The position numbers and the translations under genes were made by a program. The notes under the pieces were generated by a model. It searched no databases. It was not told the origin of the DNA and was given only the letters and a program-made list of their open reading frames with translations. Below are positions 52,007 to 59,938 of a stretch of DNA of 59,938 nucleotides, piece by piece; position 1 is the stretch's first letter; each line of letters opens with the position of its first letter. The DNA comes from Actinomycetes bacterium (lineage in GTDB: Bacteria; Actinomycetota; Acidimicrobiia; Acidimicrobiales; RAAP-2): the NCBI GenBank assembly GCA_021782915.1, contig JAJXUK010000010.1, forward strand, positions 1 to 59,938, given 5' to 3'.

Positions 52007-53019
52007 CGCGGGTGCCGATTCGCTTCTACCAGGTCGGCAGCTTCGCGGTGGGCAACCGGCTGCTCGAGGATGAGGACCGCACCGTGCAGAGCGACCCGCA
52101 GCGCACGAACTCGATCGACTCGGGTCACCGAGCCTGCCAGGGCTGCGGTGAGGCGTTGGGGGCGCGCTACGCGCTGGACGCCGCCATGCGCGCGACCAAC
52201 GGCCAGCTCGCGGTGGTCAACGCGACCGGCTGCCTTGAGGTCTTCTCCACCCCGTATCCCGAGACCAGCTGGCGCATCGCCTGGCTGCACTCGCTCTTCG
52301 GCAACGCGCCGGCCGTGGCCACCGGCGTGGCCGCGGCTCTGCGCGTCAAGGGACGTGACGTGCGCGTCATCGGTCAGGCCGGCGACGGGGGCACCGTGGA
52401 CATCGGCTTCGGCGCCCTGTCGGGCATGTTCGAGCGCAACGACGACGTGCTCTTCATCTGCTACGACAACGAGGGCTACATGAACACGGGCGTGCAGCGC
52501 TCGGCCGCCACCCCGCCGGCCGCGCGCACGGCGACCACCGACGCCGTGGGCCCGGAGCCGGGCAACGTCTTCGGCCAGGGAAAGGACCTGCCGCGCATCG
52601 CGATGGCCCACGACGTGGGCTACGTGGCGACGGCCACCGTGGCCGACCTGCACGACCTGGAGGCCAAGGTCGAGCGGGCGATGAGCCTGCGCGGGGCGCG
52701 CTATCTGCACATCCTGGTGCCCTGCCCGCTGGGCTGGGGCTCGGCCAGCTCGGACACCATCAACCTGGCGCGCCTGGCCGCCGAGTCGGGCATCTTCCCG
52801 GTCTTTGAGGCCGAGCACGGCGTCGTGACCTCCGTCACGCCGATTCGTCGGCGGGTGCGCGTGGAGGAGTACTTGAAGCGCCAGAAGCGCTACGCGCACC
52901 TCTTTGGCACCCAGCCTCGTCTCGAGGTGATCGCGCGTCTGCAGGCCCTGGCTGACGCCAACATCGCGCGCTACGGACTGGTCAACGACGAGACCACCAA
53001 CGCCACGCTGGAGGACTGA
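52003..53019 (+). CDS. 2-oxoacid:ferredoxin oxidoreductase, beta subunit
   Basis: 338 residues. HRACQGCGEALGARYALD supplies cluster cysteines with NATGCLEVFSTPYP. The thiamine-pyrophosphate region is GQAGDGGTVDIGFGALSG with YDNEGYMNTGVQRS, the PorB pattern. It binds TPP and the [4Fe-4S] cluster. ATG overlaps the alpha stop. The TGVQRSAATP and aromatic residues around it resemble pyruvate synthase, but substrate choice between pyruvate and other 2-oxoacids cannot be fixed. Confidence 0.92.
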   Translation: MTRVPIRFYQVGSFAVGNRLLEDEDRTVQSDPQRTNSIDSGHRACQGCGEALGARYALDAAMRATNGQLAVVNATGCLEVFSTPYPETSWRIAWLHSLFGNAPAVATGVAAALRVKGRDVRVIGQAGDGGTVDIGFGALSGMFERNDDVLFICYDNEGYMNTGVQRSAATPPAARTATTDAVGPEPGNVFGQGKDLPRIAMAHDVGYVATATVADLHDLEAKVERAMSLRGARYLHILVPCPLGWGSASSDTINLARLAAESGIFPVFEAEHGVVTSVTPIRRRVRVEEYLKRQKRYAHLFGTQPRLEVIARLQALADANIARYGLVNDETTNATLED

Positions 53020-54641
53020 TGGAGACCCCCTTTGCCATCACCCTGCCCGTCGGCACCAGTCGGGCCAATCACACCGGCTCCTGGCGCGTGGAGCGCCCGG
53101 TCTACCTGCACCGGCTGCCCCCGTGCAACAACGCCTGCCCGGCGGGTGAGAACATTCAGGGCTGGCTCTATCACGCCGAGGCCGGAGAGTACGAGAGCGC
53201 GTGGCGCACGCTCGTCGAGGACAACCCGCTGCCCGCGATCATGGGCCGGGTGTGCTTTCACCCCTGCGAGAGCGCCTGCAACCGCGTCCAGGTGGACGAG
53301 GCCGTGGGCATCAACGCGGTCGAGCGCTTCTTGGGTGACGTGGCCCTGGAGAAGGGCTGGGCCCTGCCGGGGCCGGGGCCCGAGACGGGCCGGCGGGTCC
53401 TCGTCGTGGGCTCGGGCCCGGCGGGCCTGTCGGCGACGTATCACCTGCGACGTGCCGGACACGCCGTGACGCTCGTCGACGGCGCCGCCCAGCTCGGGGG
53501 CATGATGCGCTACGGCATCCCGGCCTACCGCCTGCCGCGCGTCGTGCTGGACGGCGAGATCGAGCGGATCCTCGCGCTGGGCGTGCAGGTGAGGCTCGAT
53601 CACCGCGTCGAGGACGTCGCCGCCGAGCGCGAGGCCGGTGCCTACGACGCCGTCTTCATGGCCGTGGGCGCCCAGATCGGCCGGCGCGTGAGCGTGCCGG
53701 CCGGGGACTCGGCGCGCATCGTGGACGCGGTCAACTTCCTGCACGCGGTGGCCGACGAGGACCCGCCACTGCTGGGTCGTCGTGTGGTCGTCTACGGCGG
53801 GGGCGACACCGCCTTTGACGCCGCGCGCACGGCCAAGCGCCTCGGGGCGAGCGACGCGGTGATCGTCTACCGGCGCAACCGCGAGAAGATGCCGGCCCAC
53901 GGCGAGGAGTTCGAGCAGGCGCTCGGCGAAGGCGTGACGATGCGCTGGCTCTCGACGATCTCGTCCTTCGAGGGCGAGCGCCTGGTGGTCGAGAAGATGG
54001 CGCTGAACGAGGGGGGCTTCCCCGAGCCGACGGGCGAGTTCGAGGAGCTCGACGCCGACGCCTTGGTGCTGGCCCTGGGCCAGGACACCGACCTGTCCCT
54101 CGTGGCCGAGCACCCCGAGATCTCGGTCGAGGGTGGCGTCGTGTCGGTGGCCGACAACCTCATGACCGGCCTCGCGGGAGTCTTCGCCGGCGGCGACGCG
54201 ACGCCCGCCGATCGCACCGCGACCGTCGCGGTGGGTCACGGCAAGCGCGCGGCGCGCGGCATCGACGACTATCTCGCGGGTCGCGAGTCCGTGACGGCGC
54301 CCAAGCACGAGCTGGCCGACTTCTCCAAGCTCAACACCTGGTACTACGCCGACGCGCCGCGCCAGCGTCGCCCCGAGCTCGAGCGCGTGCGCCGCCAGGG
54401 GACCTTCGACGAGGTGATCCTGGGGCTGACCGAGCAGAACGCCCTCTTCGAGGCGCGCCGGTGCATGTCGTGTGGGAACTGCTTTGGCTGTGACAACTGC
54501 TTCGGCGTCTGCCCCGACAACGCGGTCATGAAGATCGCCGACGGGGAGTACGAGTTCAACTACGACTTCTGCAAGGGCTGCGGCATCTGCGTGGCCGAGT
54601 GCCCGTGCGGGGCGATCGAGATGGTGCCCGAGCGCATCTAG
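53019..54641 (+). CDS. GltD-like NAD(P) oxidoreductase fused to a ferredoxin domain
   Basis: 540 residues. The N-terminal cysteine-rich domain (PPCNNACPAGENIQGW; CFHPCESACNRV) is the [4Fe-4S] module of glutamate synthase small subunits. Then come an FAD site VVGSGPAGLSATYHL, the NAD(P) site VVVYGGGDTAFDAARTAKRL and the closing FAD motif GVFAGGDAT. The last 75 residues carry a ferredoxin-type double cluster (CMSCGNCFGCDNCFGVCP and CKGCGICVAECPCGAI). It directly follows the beta subunit with overlapping stop/start, so it probably connects the oxidoreductase to NAD(P)H. That would resemble KorC-type subunits plus a built-in PorD delta chain. Confidence 0.9.
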   Translation: METPFAITLPVGTSRANHTGSWRVERPVYLHRLPPCNNACPAGENIQGWLYHAEAGEYESAWRTLVEDNPLPAIMGRVCFHPCESACNRVQVDEAVGINAVERFLGDVALEKGWALPGPGPETGRRVLVVGSGPAGLSATYHLRRAGHAVTLVDGAAQLGGMMRYGIPAYRLPRVVLDGEIERILALGVQVRLDHRVEDVAAEREAGAYDAVFMAVGAQIGRRVSVPAGDSARIVDAVNFLHAVADEDPPLLGRRVVVYGGGDTAFDAARTAKRLGASDAVIVYRRNREKMPAHGEEFEQALGEGVTMRWLSTISSFEGERLVVEKMALNEGGFPEPTGEFEELDADALVLALGQDTDLSLVAEHPEISVEGGVVSVADNLMTGLAGVFAGGDATPADRTATVAVGHGKRAARGIDDYLAGRESVTAPKHELADFSKLNTWYYADAPRQRRPELERVRRQGTFDEVILGLTEQNALFEARRCMSCGNCFGCDNCFGVCPDNAVMKIADGEYEFNYDFCKGCGICVAECPCGAIEMVPERI

Positions 54642-54711
54642 GTATCCCCGAGGGTGCACACCGGGCCCTCTAGAGTCGGCCCAGGCGGGGAGTCGACAAC
54701 GGGAGGCTGTG

Positions 54712-54924
54712 GTGTCGGTCACGATTGTTCCCCAGCACGAGTCAGACTGTTTTGAGGCGATCCTTCGGGCGGTGACGCACGCCCCCGACGTGGTCATCGA
54801 GGCCTCCGGCCAGCACTTCACGCTGCCGGCCGAGATGGTCGACGTGGTGTCGCGCGCTGCCGATTTCTTCGCGGGCGGGCGGGCGCTGGACGTCGTGCCC
54901 CAGGCCCGGGCGCGCTTCCTCTAG
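54712..54924 (+). CDS. Small uncharacterised protein, resembling the N-terminus of an HTH antitoxin
   Basis: 70 residues from GTG 54712, with GGGAGG 5 bases upstream (GTG 54709 is also in frame). The sequence FTLPAEMVDVVSRAADFF and GGRALDVVPQ recalls the leader of excisionase/AlpA-like antitoxins, in which this segment precedes an HTH (LTTQEAADLLGVS type). Here the frame ends with ARARFL and no HTH follows in any frame that I can see. It may be a remnant or a free-standing small protein. No toxin gene follows. Confidence 0.45.
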   Translation: MSVTIVPQHESDCFEAILRAVTHAPDVVIEASGQHFTLPAEMVDVVSRAADFFAGGRALDVVPQARARFL

Positions 54925-55071
54925 CGCCGACGCGGCTCAAATCCTTAGAAATCTCTGTGATTTGACGCCTAAAGCGATTCTATAGTTGGCCTCAACGTTG
55001 TGTATTTGTTGATGGGAACTGCAACACCTGCCCAATTACAGTGAAAGAACCCTACGGCGTCGGACGGTGAG

Positions 55072-57132
55072 GTGACCTTGGCGTTCAAGAAGAAGGACAA
55101 GGACAAGGGCAAGGACAAGCCCAAGAAGTCCGAGGACGAGCGCGTCCTCATTCCAGAAGTGCGCTCGGAGACCGTCGCGGCCACGCCCGGCGGGCCGAGC
55201 ACGATGGCCCCGATGGCCTCGGCCGCCGCGGTGCAGGCGACGAGCCTCTCGCACGGGCCCGGGGCCGCGACCGCGCTCGCGGAGCCCGACTCCGCGTCGC
55301 CAGAGACGAGCCCTGTGACGGACGCGGCGCCCGTCGCCACGTCCCCCGACGCGGGACCTTCGCCCCTGGCGCCGGCGCCGCCGGCGCCGCCGGCGCGTCC
55401 CGTGCTGCCCCCGGTGCCCGACTCGCTGCGCGGAGCCATGGTCACCTCCGGGCCGTACAAGGGTCGCCTGGGCGAGCTGCTGGTGGAGACCAAGCGCATC
55501 ACGCCGATTCAGCTGGAGGAGGCCCTGGTGATCCAGGCCGCCTCGGGCGAGCGCCTCGGCGAGTCGCTCGTCTCGATGGGAGCGCTGGCCGAGCGCGACC
55601 TGGTCGAGGCCCTGGCGGTCTTCTTCGCCATGCCGATCGCGAACCTGCACGTCGAGGACATCGAGCCAGAGGCCGCGGCGCTCATCCCCGAGGCCCTCGC
55701 TCGCCGATTCAACGTGATGCCGGTGCGCATGAACGATGACGTCCTCATGGTCGCCGCGGTCGAGCCCACCGACGAGCTGCGCACCGAGCTCGCCCGGGCC
55801 ACCGGGCGCAAGGTCGGCTTGATGATCGCCGGCCAGTCGGACATCCGCTGGGCGATCGACTCGAACTACCGTGCCCTCACCGGCGTGAACCAGCTCGTCG
55901 CGGCCTTCCGCGTCGCCGACGAGGCCCGTCGGCGCACCAACGAGGCGGCCTCGCCCGAGGTCGTCGCCGACGACGCGCCGGTGGTCCAGGTGGTGGACCG
56001 GATCCTGACCCAGGCGATGCGTGATCGGGCCTCGGACGTGCACATCGAGCCGACCGATGAGTCGGTAAGGGTGCGCTTTCGCATCGACGGAGCCCTCAAC
56101 GAGGTCTTGGAGCTGCCGGCCTCGATGGGTCCGGGTCTGGTGAGTCGCATCAAGGTCATGGCCGACATGAACATCGTCGAGCGTCGACGTCCCCAGGACG
56201 GTCAGCTCACCACGATCATCGACGGCAAGGAAGTCGACGTGCGCGTCTCGACGGTGGCGACCATCATGGGCGAGACGTGCGTGCTGCGCATCCTGGACAA
56301 GACCCGCTCCGTGCTCAGGCTCAATGACCTGGGCATGCCCGAGGACACGCACCACGCGTACTCGAAGCTGGTGCGCGCGCCCTTCGGCATGGTGATCTGC
56401 GCGGGCCCGACCGGATCGGGCAAGACGACGACCCTGTACGCCACGGTCAGCGAGGTCGCCAGCCCCCAGGTCAACGTCATGACGATCGAGGACCCGGTGG
56501 AGTACGTGTTCCCCTCGATCAACCAGATCCAGACGAACGAGCAGGCCGGGCTCACCTTCGCCACGGGACTGAAGTCCATCCTGCGCCAGGACCCGGACGT
56601 CATCCTGGTGGGCGAGGTGCGTGACGTGGAGACCACGCGCGTGGCCGTGCAGTCGGCCCTGACGGGGCACTTCGTCATCTCCTCGATGCACGCGACCGAC
56701 TCGGTCTCCGCGCTGCACCGACTGCTCGACATGGGCATCGAGTCCTTCCTGGTGGCCTCGTCGGTGCTCGCGGTGGTCGGCCAGCGACTGCTGCGGCGCA
56801 TCTGCGTCTCGTGTAAGACCGAGTATCAGCCGACCGACGAGGAGCTCGCCTTCTTCGAGGAGTCGGGGGGCCTTCCCAAGGAGAGCTTCTTCTACGGGGC
56901 CGGCTGCAACTACTGCTCGCACACGGGCTATCAGGACCGCATCGGCATCTACGAGCTGCTCGTGATGACGCCGGAGATCCGTCGCCTCGTGGTGGGCTGG
57001 GCAACCCAGGAGGAGTTGCGCGCCATCGCGGTCAAGCAGGGGATGCGCACCCTGCGCCAGGAGGCCATCGGCCTGGTCCAGCAGGACATCACCACGATCG
57101 CCGAGGTCGTGCGGAGTGTGTACACCCTATGA
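55072..57132 (+). CDS. pilB: Type IV pilus assembly ATPase
   Basis: 686 residues; GTG 55072. A Lys/Asp-rich start (FKKKDKDKGKDKPKKSEDE) and a long Ala/Pro-rich linker (to about 120) precede the MshEN domain (about 130-265: GRLGELLVETKRITPIQLEE, IPEALARRFNVMPV). Then comes the GspE/PilB ATPase: Walker A GPTGSGKTTT near 444, Asp box and Walker B VILVGEVRDVETTR, and zinc tetracysteine CVSCKTEY...CNYCSHTGY. It drives pilus polymerisation. MshEN suggests regulation by cyclic di-GMP. The 147 bases upstream are AT-rich and contain TTGACG and TATAGT at poor spacing, so the promoter is not resolved. Confidence 0.94.
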   Translation: MTLAFKKKDKDKGKDKPKKSEDERVLIPEVRSETVAATPGGPSTMAPMASAAAVQATSLSHGPGAATALAEPDSASPETSPVTDAAPVATSPDAGPSPLAPAPPAPPARPVLPPVPDSLRGAMVTSGPYKGRLGELLVETKRITPIQLEEALVIQAASGERLGESLVSMGALAERDLVEALAVFFAMPIANLHVEDIEPEAAALIPEALARRFNVMPVRMNDDVLMVAAVEPTDELRTELARATGRKVGLMIAGQSDIRWAIDSNYRALTGVNQLVAAFRVADEARRRTNEAASPEVVADDAPVVQVVDRILTQAMRDRASDVHIEPTDESVRVRFRIDGALNEVLELPASMGPGLVSRIKVMADMNIVERRRPQDGQLTTIIDGKEVDVRVSTVATIMGETCVLRILDKTRSVLRLNDLGMPEDTHHAYSKLVRAPFGMVICAGPTGSGKTTTLYATVSEVASPQVNVMTIEDPVEYVFPSINQIQTNEQAGLTFATGLKSILRQDPDVILVGEVRDVETTRVAVQSALTGHFVISSMHATDSVSALHRLLDMGIESFLVASSVLAVVGQRLLRRICVSCKTEYQPTDEELAFFEESGGLPKESFFYGAGCNYCSHTGYQDRIGIYELLVMTPEIRRLVVGWATQEELRAIAVKQGMRTLRQEAIGLVQQDITTIAEVVRSVYTL

Positions 57133-58496
57133 GTCCGAAGAAGACACAGTCCGAAGACGAGCGCGTCGCCGCCGAGCAGGAGCGCATCAAGAAGGACCGC
57201 GCCGAGCGGGTCAAGCTCCAGGAGAAGCGCGACCAGAAGCGGGCTAAGGAGCAGGCCAAGCTCGCCAAGAAGGCCAAGAAGACGCCGATTCTCCACTTCA
57301 CCTGGGAAGCCCTGGACGACCAGGGCCTCAAGGTGTCGGTCTCGGAGAAGGCGGCCTCGGCGGGTTCGGTGCACATCCAGCTCCTGCAACGTGGGCTGCA
57401 GCCACTCGAGGTGAAGGTCAAGAAGAGCGTCCTGAACTTCGAGATCACCAAGCGCACGGTGCCGCGCGAGGAGATCATGAACTTCTCGCGCCAGTTGGCC
57501 GTCTTCATGCACGCCGGCATCCCGATCATGGAGTCGCTCGAGGTCATCATCGAGGAGACCCAGAGCAAGATGCTCAAGTCGGTGCTGATCGACATGGTGG
57601 ACAAGCTGCGCAACGGCGAGACGTTCGCCTCGGCCGCCAAGGCGCACCCCGAGGCCTTCCCCAACTTCTACGTGGGCATCCTCGAGTCGGCCGAGCTGAC
57701 GGGGAGCCTGGACGTGGTGCTAAACCAGCTCGCCGAGTACATCGATCGCGACGTCAAGGCCCGCTCCAAGGTGACCTCGGCGCTCATCTATCCCTCGGTG
57801 GTGGCGGCTATGTCGGTGGTCACGGTGGTGATCCTCACGGTCTTCGTGCTGCCGCGCTTCGAGGTCTTCTTCGCCTCCCTCAACGCGAAGCTGCCACTGG
57901 TGACGCGAATGCTGCTGGGGTTCTCGGGCTTTGTCGGGCACTGGTGGTGGGCGATCCTGGGCGTGATCCTCTTCCTCGTCGTTGGCTTCATCACGATGCG
58001 GCGAACGGAGAAGGGCAAGGCCCAGCTCGACACCTGGCAGTTGCGCCTACCGGTGATCGGGGACATCACCCAGACCTCCATCCTCGAGCGCTCGTGCCGG
58101 ATACTCTCCTCGATGCTGCGCGCCGGAGTGGACCTGCCCCGCAGCATGGAGGTGACCGCCGAGTCGGCCAACAACGTCGTCTATCGCAAGGCCATCGAGG
58201 GCATCCGTGACGACATGATGCAGGGCCAGGGCCTCGCCGAGCCGCTGGCACGCACGGGACTCTTCCCTGGGGCGGCGCGCCAGATGTTCCGTGTCGGTGA
58301 GGAGACGGGAACCCTCGACGAGCAGCTCGAGGTCGCCGCCGCCTACTACGGGCGAGAGCTGGAGACCAAGGTGGACCGAGCGACGACGCTGTTCGAGCCG
58401 GCGATCATCATCCTCATGGGTGGGGTCGTCGGCTTTGTCGCCGTGGCGTTGATCTCGGCGATGTACGGGATTTACAACCAGGTGCAGGTGCACTAG
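57129..58496 (+). CDS. pilC: Type IV pilus inner-membrane platform protein
   Basis: 455 residues; ATGA overlap with pilB. A charged coiled-coil-like N-terminal tail (about 1-50, repeated KxxxAEQERIKKD-type) comes first, then two GspF domains, each with a large cytosolic helical part and membrane helices: FSRQLAVFMHAGIPIMESLE in the first, SRMLRAGVDLPRSMEV-like SSMLRAGVDLPRSMEV in the second, and VDRATTLFEPAIIILMGGVVGFVA near the end. PilC couples the PilB motor to pilin insertion. Full length for the family apart from the extra N-terminal tail. Confidence 0.94.
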   Translation: MSPKKTQSEDERVAAEQERIKKDRAERVKLQEKRDQKRAKEQAKLAKKAKKTPILHFTWEALDDQGLKVSVSEKAASAGSVHIQLLQRGLQPLEVKVKKSVLNFEITKRTVPREEIMNFSRQLAVFMHAGIPIMESLEVIIEETQSKMLKSVLIDMVDKLRNGETFASAAKAHPEAFPNFYVGILESAELTGSLDVVLNQLAEYIDRDVKARSKVTSALIYPSVVAAMSVVTVVILTVFVLPRFEVFFASLNAKLPLVTRMLLGFSGFVGHWWWAILGVILFLVVGFITMRRTEKGKAQLDTWQLRLPVIGDITQTSILERSCRILSSMLRAGVDLPRSMEVTAESANNVVYRKAIEGIRDDMMQGQGLAEPLARTGLFPGAARQMFRVGEETGTLDEQLEVAAAYYGRELETKVDRATTLFEPAIIILMGGVVGFVAVALISAMYGIYNQVQVH

Positions 58497-58522
58497 GTTG
58501 CCCGGTGTTGGAGGGTGATGTC

Positions 58523-59938
58523 ATGAGGGTGCGAACGTCAATTCAGTCTCAAAGAGTGATAACGGAAGAGCAGGGATTCACCCTAATTGAACTCATCGTC
58601 GTCCTAGTGATCATGCCGATCATTATTGGGGCGATTGCCTTCGGCCTAGTCTCGGTGTTCCAATTGCAGAACTCGACCTCTCAGCGACTTTCCGGATCGA
58701 TTGACCTTCAGAAGGTGAGTTCGCAGTTCGTGCGTGACGTGCAGGATTCCGAGGAGATCTATTTGGGCACCACGCCACAGCAGTGCGGCAGCACCGGATC
58801 CCAGCTTCTAGGTCTGGGCTGGAACTCGGGCAAGACCATGGTTTCCTACGTCAGCGTCCCGATGACCAATAATTCCACGAACTACATGCTCGAGCGTCTG
58901 CTCTGCACACTGGGTAACTTCAACACTCCGGTGACGACCACTGTGCTCTCCGCGGACTTCTACGTGAATAGTGCCTTGCTCACGCAGAACCCGCCGACGG
59001 TGTGTCTGGGCAGCGTCACGCCGTCGACGAACTGCGTGTCAACGTCGAACTCCTACAACGCGCATAACGTCGCGGCTGTGTCGTTCACGATGTACGTGCC
59101 GATGTCGAGTGCGCCGTACACCATGGTCGTCTCGCCACGCGGCGGCACCAGCGCTGACACTGGCTCGCCGTATGGTCCCTCGGCAGGAATCACTTTGCTT
59201 GGGAGTTGCACGACCAGCGGACAGACTGTGCTTACTCTGGGCAATGGCACGCTCAACATCGAGACGGCGGGGAATGGGCAGGGTTCCGGCAGCCTGGGAC
59301 TTGTGAACTGCCCGGCGGGCGCCGTCTCACTGGCGAACAATGGCAATCTCTACGTTTCGGGCATCTTGACCGGTATATCGAGTTCCACCGGCATCTCGAC
59401 GCCCGGAGGGAATCCTGGAACACCGCCACCCCCCGTCACCACGGATACTGGGCTGTGCAATTGGTTACAGACCTCTCCGAATGGTTGCCTGGGGATGACG
59501 ACCAATGTGCTCAATGCGCCAACCACGTGGAAGACCTCCACGACGTGTGGCGGTGAAGGTGAGCCCTTCTGTGGCACGTGTCCGTTTATCGTCGGAGCCA
59601 ATAACCAGTACACTTACACATGCTACGCCGGATTCTATTCAACGGCACCGACCTTCAAGAACGGCTCGATCATCAACCTGATTGGGGTGGACAAGAACAG
59701 TCAATCGACGCCCGATGTCACTGAGTTCGCGACGGATTTTGTCGTGCCTAATGGGGCAACGGTCAACTTCAATACCGGCTCGTCCTTCGTGTTTGCAGCT
59801 CCGGACGCTGGTGCATTCACAACAGGAACGAGCAATCAGAAGAACGCGGGCATCGACCTCAATGGTACGAATGTGCTTCTTTACGCTCCCACTGGCGGCA
59901 TAACGTTCTCCAACAACACGGTTGTTCAGCTGTCTTGT
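58523..59938 (+). CDS. Prepilin-like protein with class III signal peptide (C-terminus cut by window edge)
   Basis: Open from ATG 58523 (GGAGGG upstream) to the window edge, at least 472 residues. The N-terminus reads VITEEQG then FTLIELIVVLVIMPIIIGAI, so prepilin peptidase would cut after G18, leaving Phe1 and Glu5. A PilW/PilX-like stretch follows, then a long extracellular part rich in Thr, Ser, Asn and Gly with many cysteines. A Pro-rich hinge (GGNPGTPPPPVTT) lies near residue 300. Base composition is clearly lower in GC than its neighbours, with more A/T third positions. It is probably a large minor pilin or tip adhesin assembled by PilB/PilC. Confidence 0.8.
   Translation, partial: MRVRTSIQSQRVITEEQGFTLIELIVVLVIMPIIIGAIAFGLVSVFQLQNSTSQRLSGSIDLQKVSSQFVRDVQDSEEIYLGTTPQQCGSTGSQLLGLGWNSGKTMVSYVSVPMTNNSTNYMLERLLCTLGNFNTPVTTTVLSADFYVNSALLTQNPPTVCLGSVTPSTNCVSTSNSYNAHNVAAVSFTMYVPMSSAPYTMVVSPRGGTSADTGSPYGPSAGITLLGSCTTSGQTVLTLGNGTLNIETAGNGQGSGSLGLVNCPAGAVSLANNGNLYVSGILTGISSSTGISTPGGNPGTPPPPVTTDTGLCNWLQTSPNGCLGMTTNVLNAPTTWKTSTTCGGEGEPFCGTCPFIVGANNQYTYTCYAGFYSTAPTFKNGSIINLIGVDKNSQSTPDVTEFATDFVVPNGATVNFNTGSSFVFAAPDAGAFTTGTSNQKNAGIDLNGTNVLLYAPTGGITFSNNTVVQLSC

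Noticed and set aside
52971-54821. 616-codon minus-strand open frame over the GltD-like gene
   Set aside because: Shadow frame; the plus strand encodes cysteine cluster motifs and FAD/NAD sites in the right order.
54955-55000. TTGACG / TATAGT as the pilus operon promoter
   Set aside because: The two boxes are only 13 bases apart, too close for a standard sigma-70-type promoter.
55036-56922. 628-codon minus-strand open frame over pilB
   Set aside because: Repetitive Arg/Gly/His translation antisense to an ATPase with intact Walker motifs.

Overview
This is a 59.9 kb window of high-GC DNA that is almost entirely coding, with many GTG starts and ATGA/GTGA start-stop overlaps. It looks like an actinobacterial chromosome. 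An aerobic or facultative member of Actinomycetota, perhaps class Acidimicrobiia, is my inference from KorAB, a second split 2-oxoacid:ferredoxin oxidoreductase with a GltD-like partner, a type IV pilus operon and the codon use. No rRNA, tRNA, CRISPR array, insertion sequence or phage gene was seen.

Layout. 0-10.4 kb holds mixed metabolic genes: a partial MFS exporter, the ABC-F factor EttA, a short-chain dehydrogenase, kynureninase, PurU, a 3-hydroxyacyl-CoA dehydrogenase, pyrophosphatase, a TetR regulator, a 2-oxoacid dehydrogenase E2 with two E3-binding domains, and an alpha/beta hydrolase. 10.6-19.5 kb is one long plus-strand operon. It carries a complete branched-chain-amino-acid-type ABC importer (LivK,H,M,G,F), a 3-hydroxyisobutyrate-dehydrogenase-family enzyme, an M24 'pita-bread' protein with an altered metal site, and E1 alpha/beta of a 2-oxoacid dehydrogenase. 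Its substrate is unknown.

19.6-40.7 kb is the most interesting part: an apparent nicotinamide/nicotinate degradation island. Two divergent operons share a control region near 25.6 kb. The minus operon encodes a molybdopterin nucleotidyltransferase, two XdhC-type chaperones, nicotinamidase, 2-oxoglutarate:ferredoxin oxidoreductase (KorA, KorB) and a carboxymuconolactone-decarboxylase-family protein. The plus operon encodes a DUF1185 protein, enamidase, a methylmalonate-semialdehyde-dehydrogenase-type ALDH, the FAD and fused FeS-Mo subunits of a molybdenum hydroxylase, 6-hydroxynicotinate reductase and an ApbE-like UPF0280 protein. A MarR regulator and a BMP-type ABC importer follow, and a perfect palindrome lies in front of the importer. 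The inferred route is nicotinamide > nicotinate > 6-hydroxynicotinate > tetrahydro-oxonicotinate > 2-formylglutarate. I propose a new last step in which the ALDH makes glutaryl-CoA directly, with KorAB supplying the reduced ferredoxin for ring reduction.

40.8-59.9 kb: a three-gene flavin electron-transfer module (ApbE, FMN-binding protein, ferric-reductase-like membrane protein), cyclopropane fatty acid synthase, an NfeD-like protein, a polytopic membrane protein, a secreted phosphoesterase, cysK-cysE, a thioredoxin behind a CsoR-type operator, a four-gene 2-oxoacid:ferredoxin oxidoreductase operon, and a type IV pilus operon (PilB, PilC, prepilin-like protein) that runs off the end.
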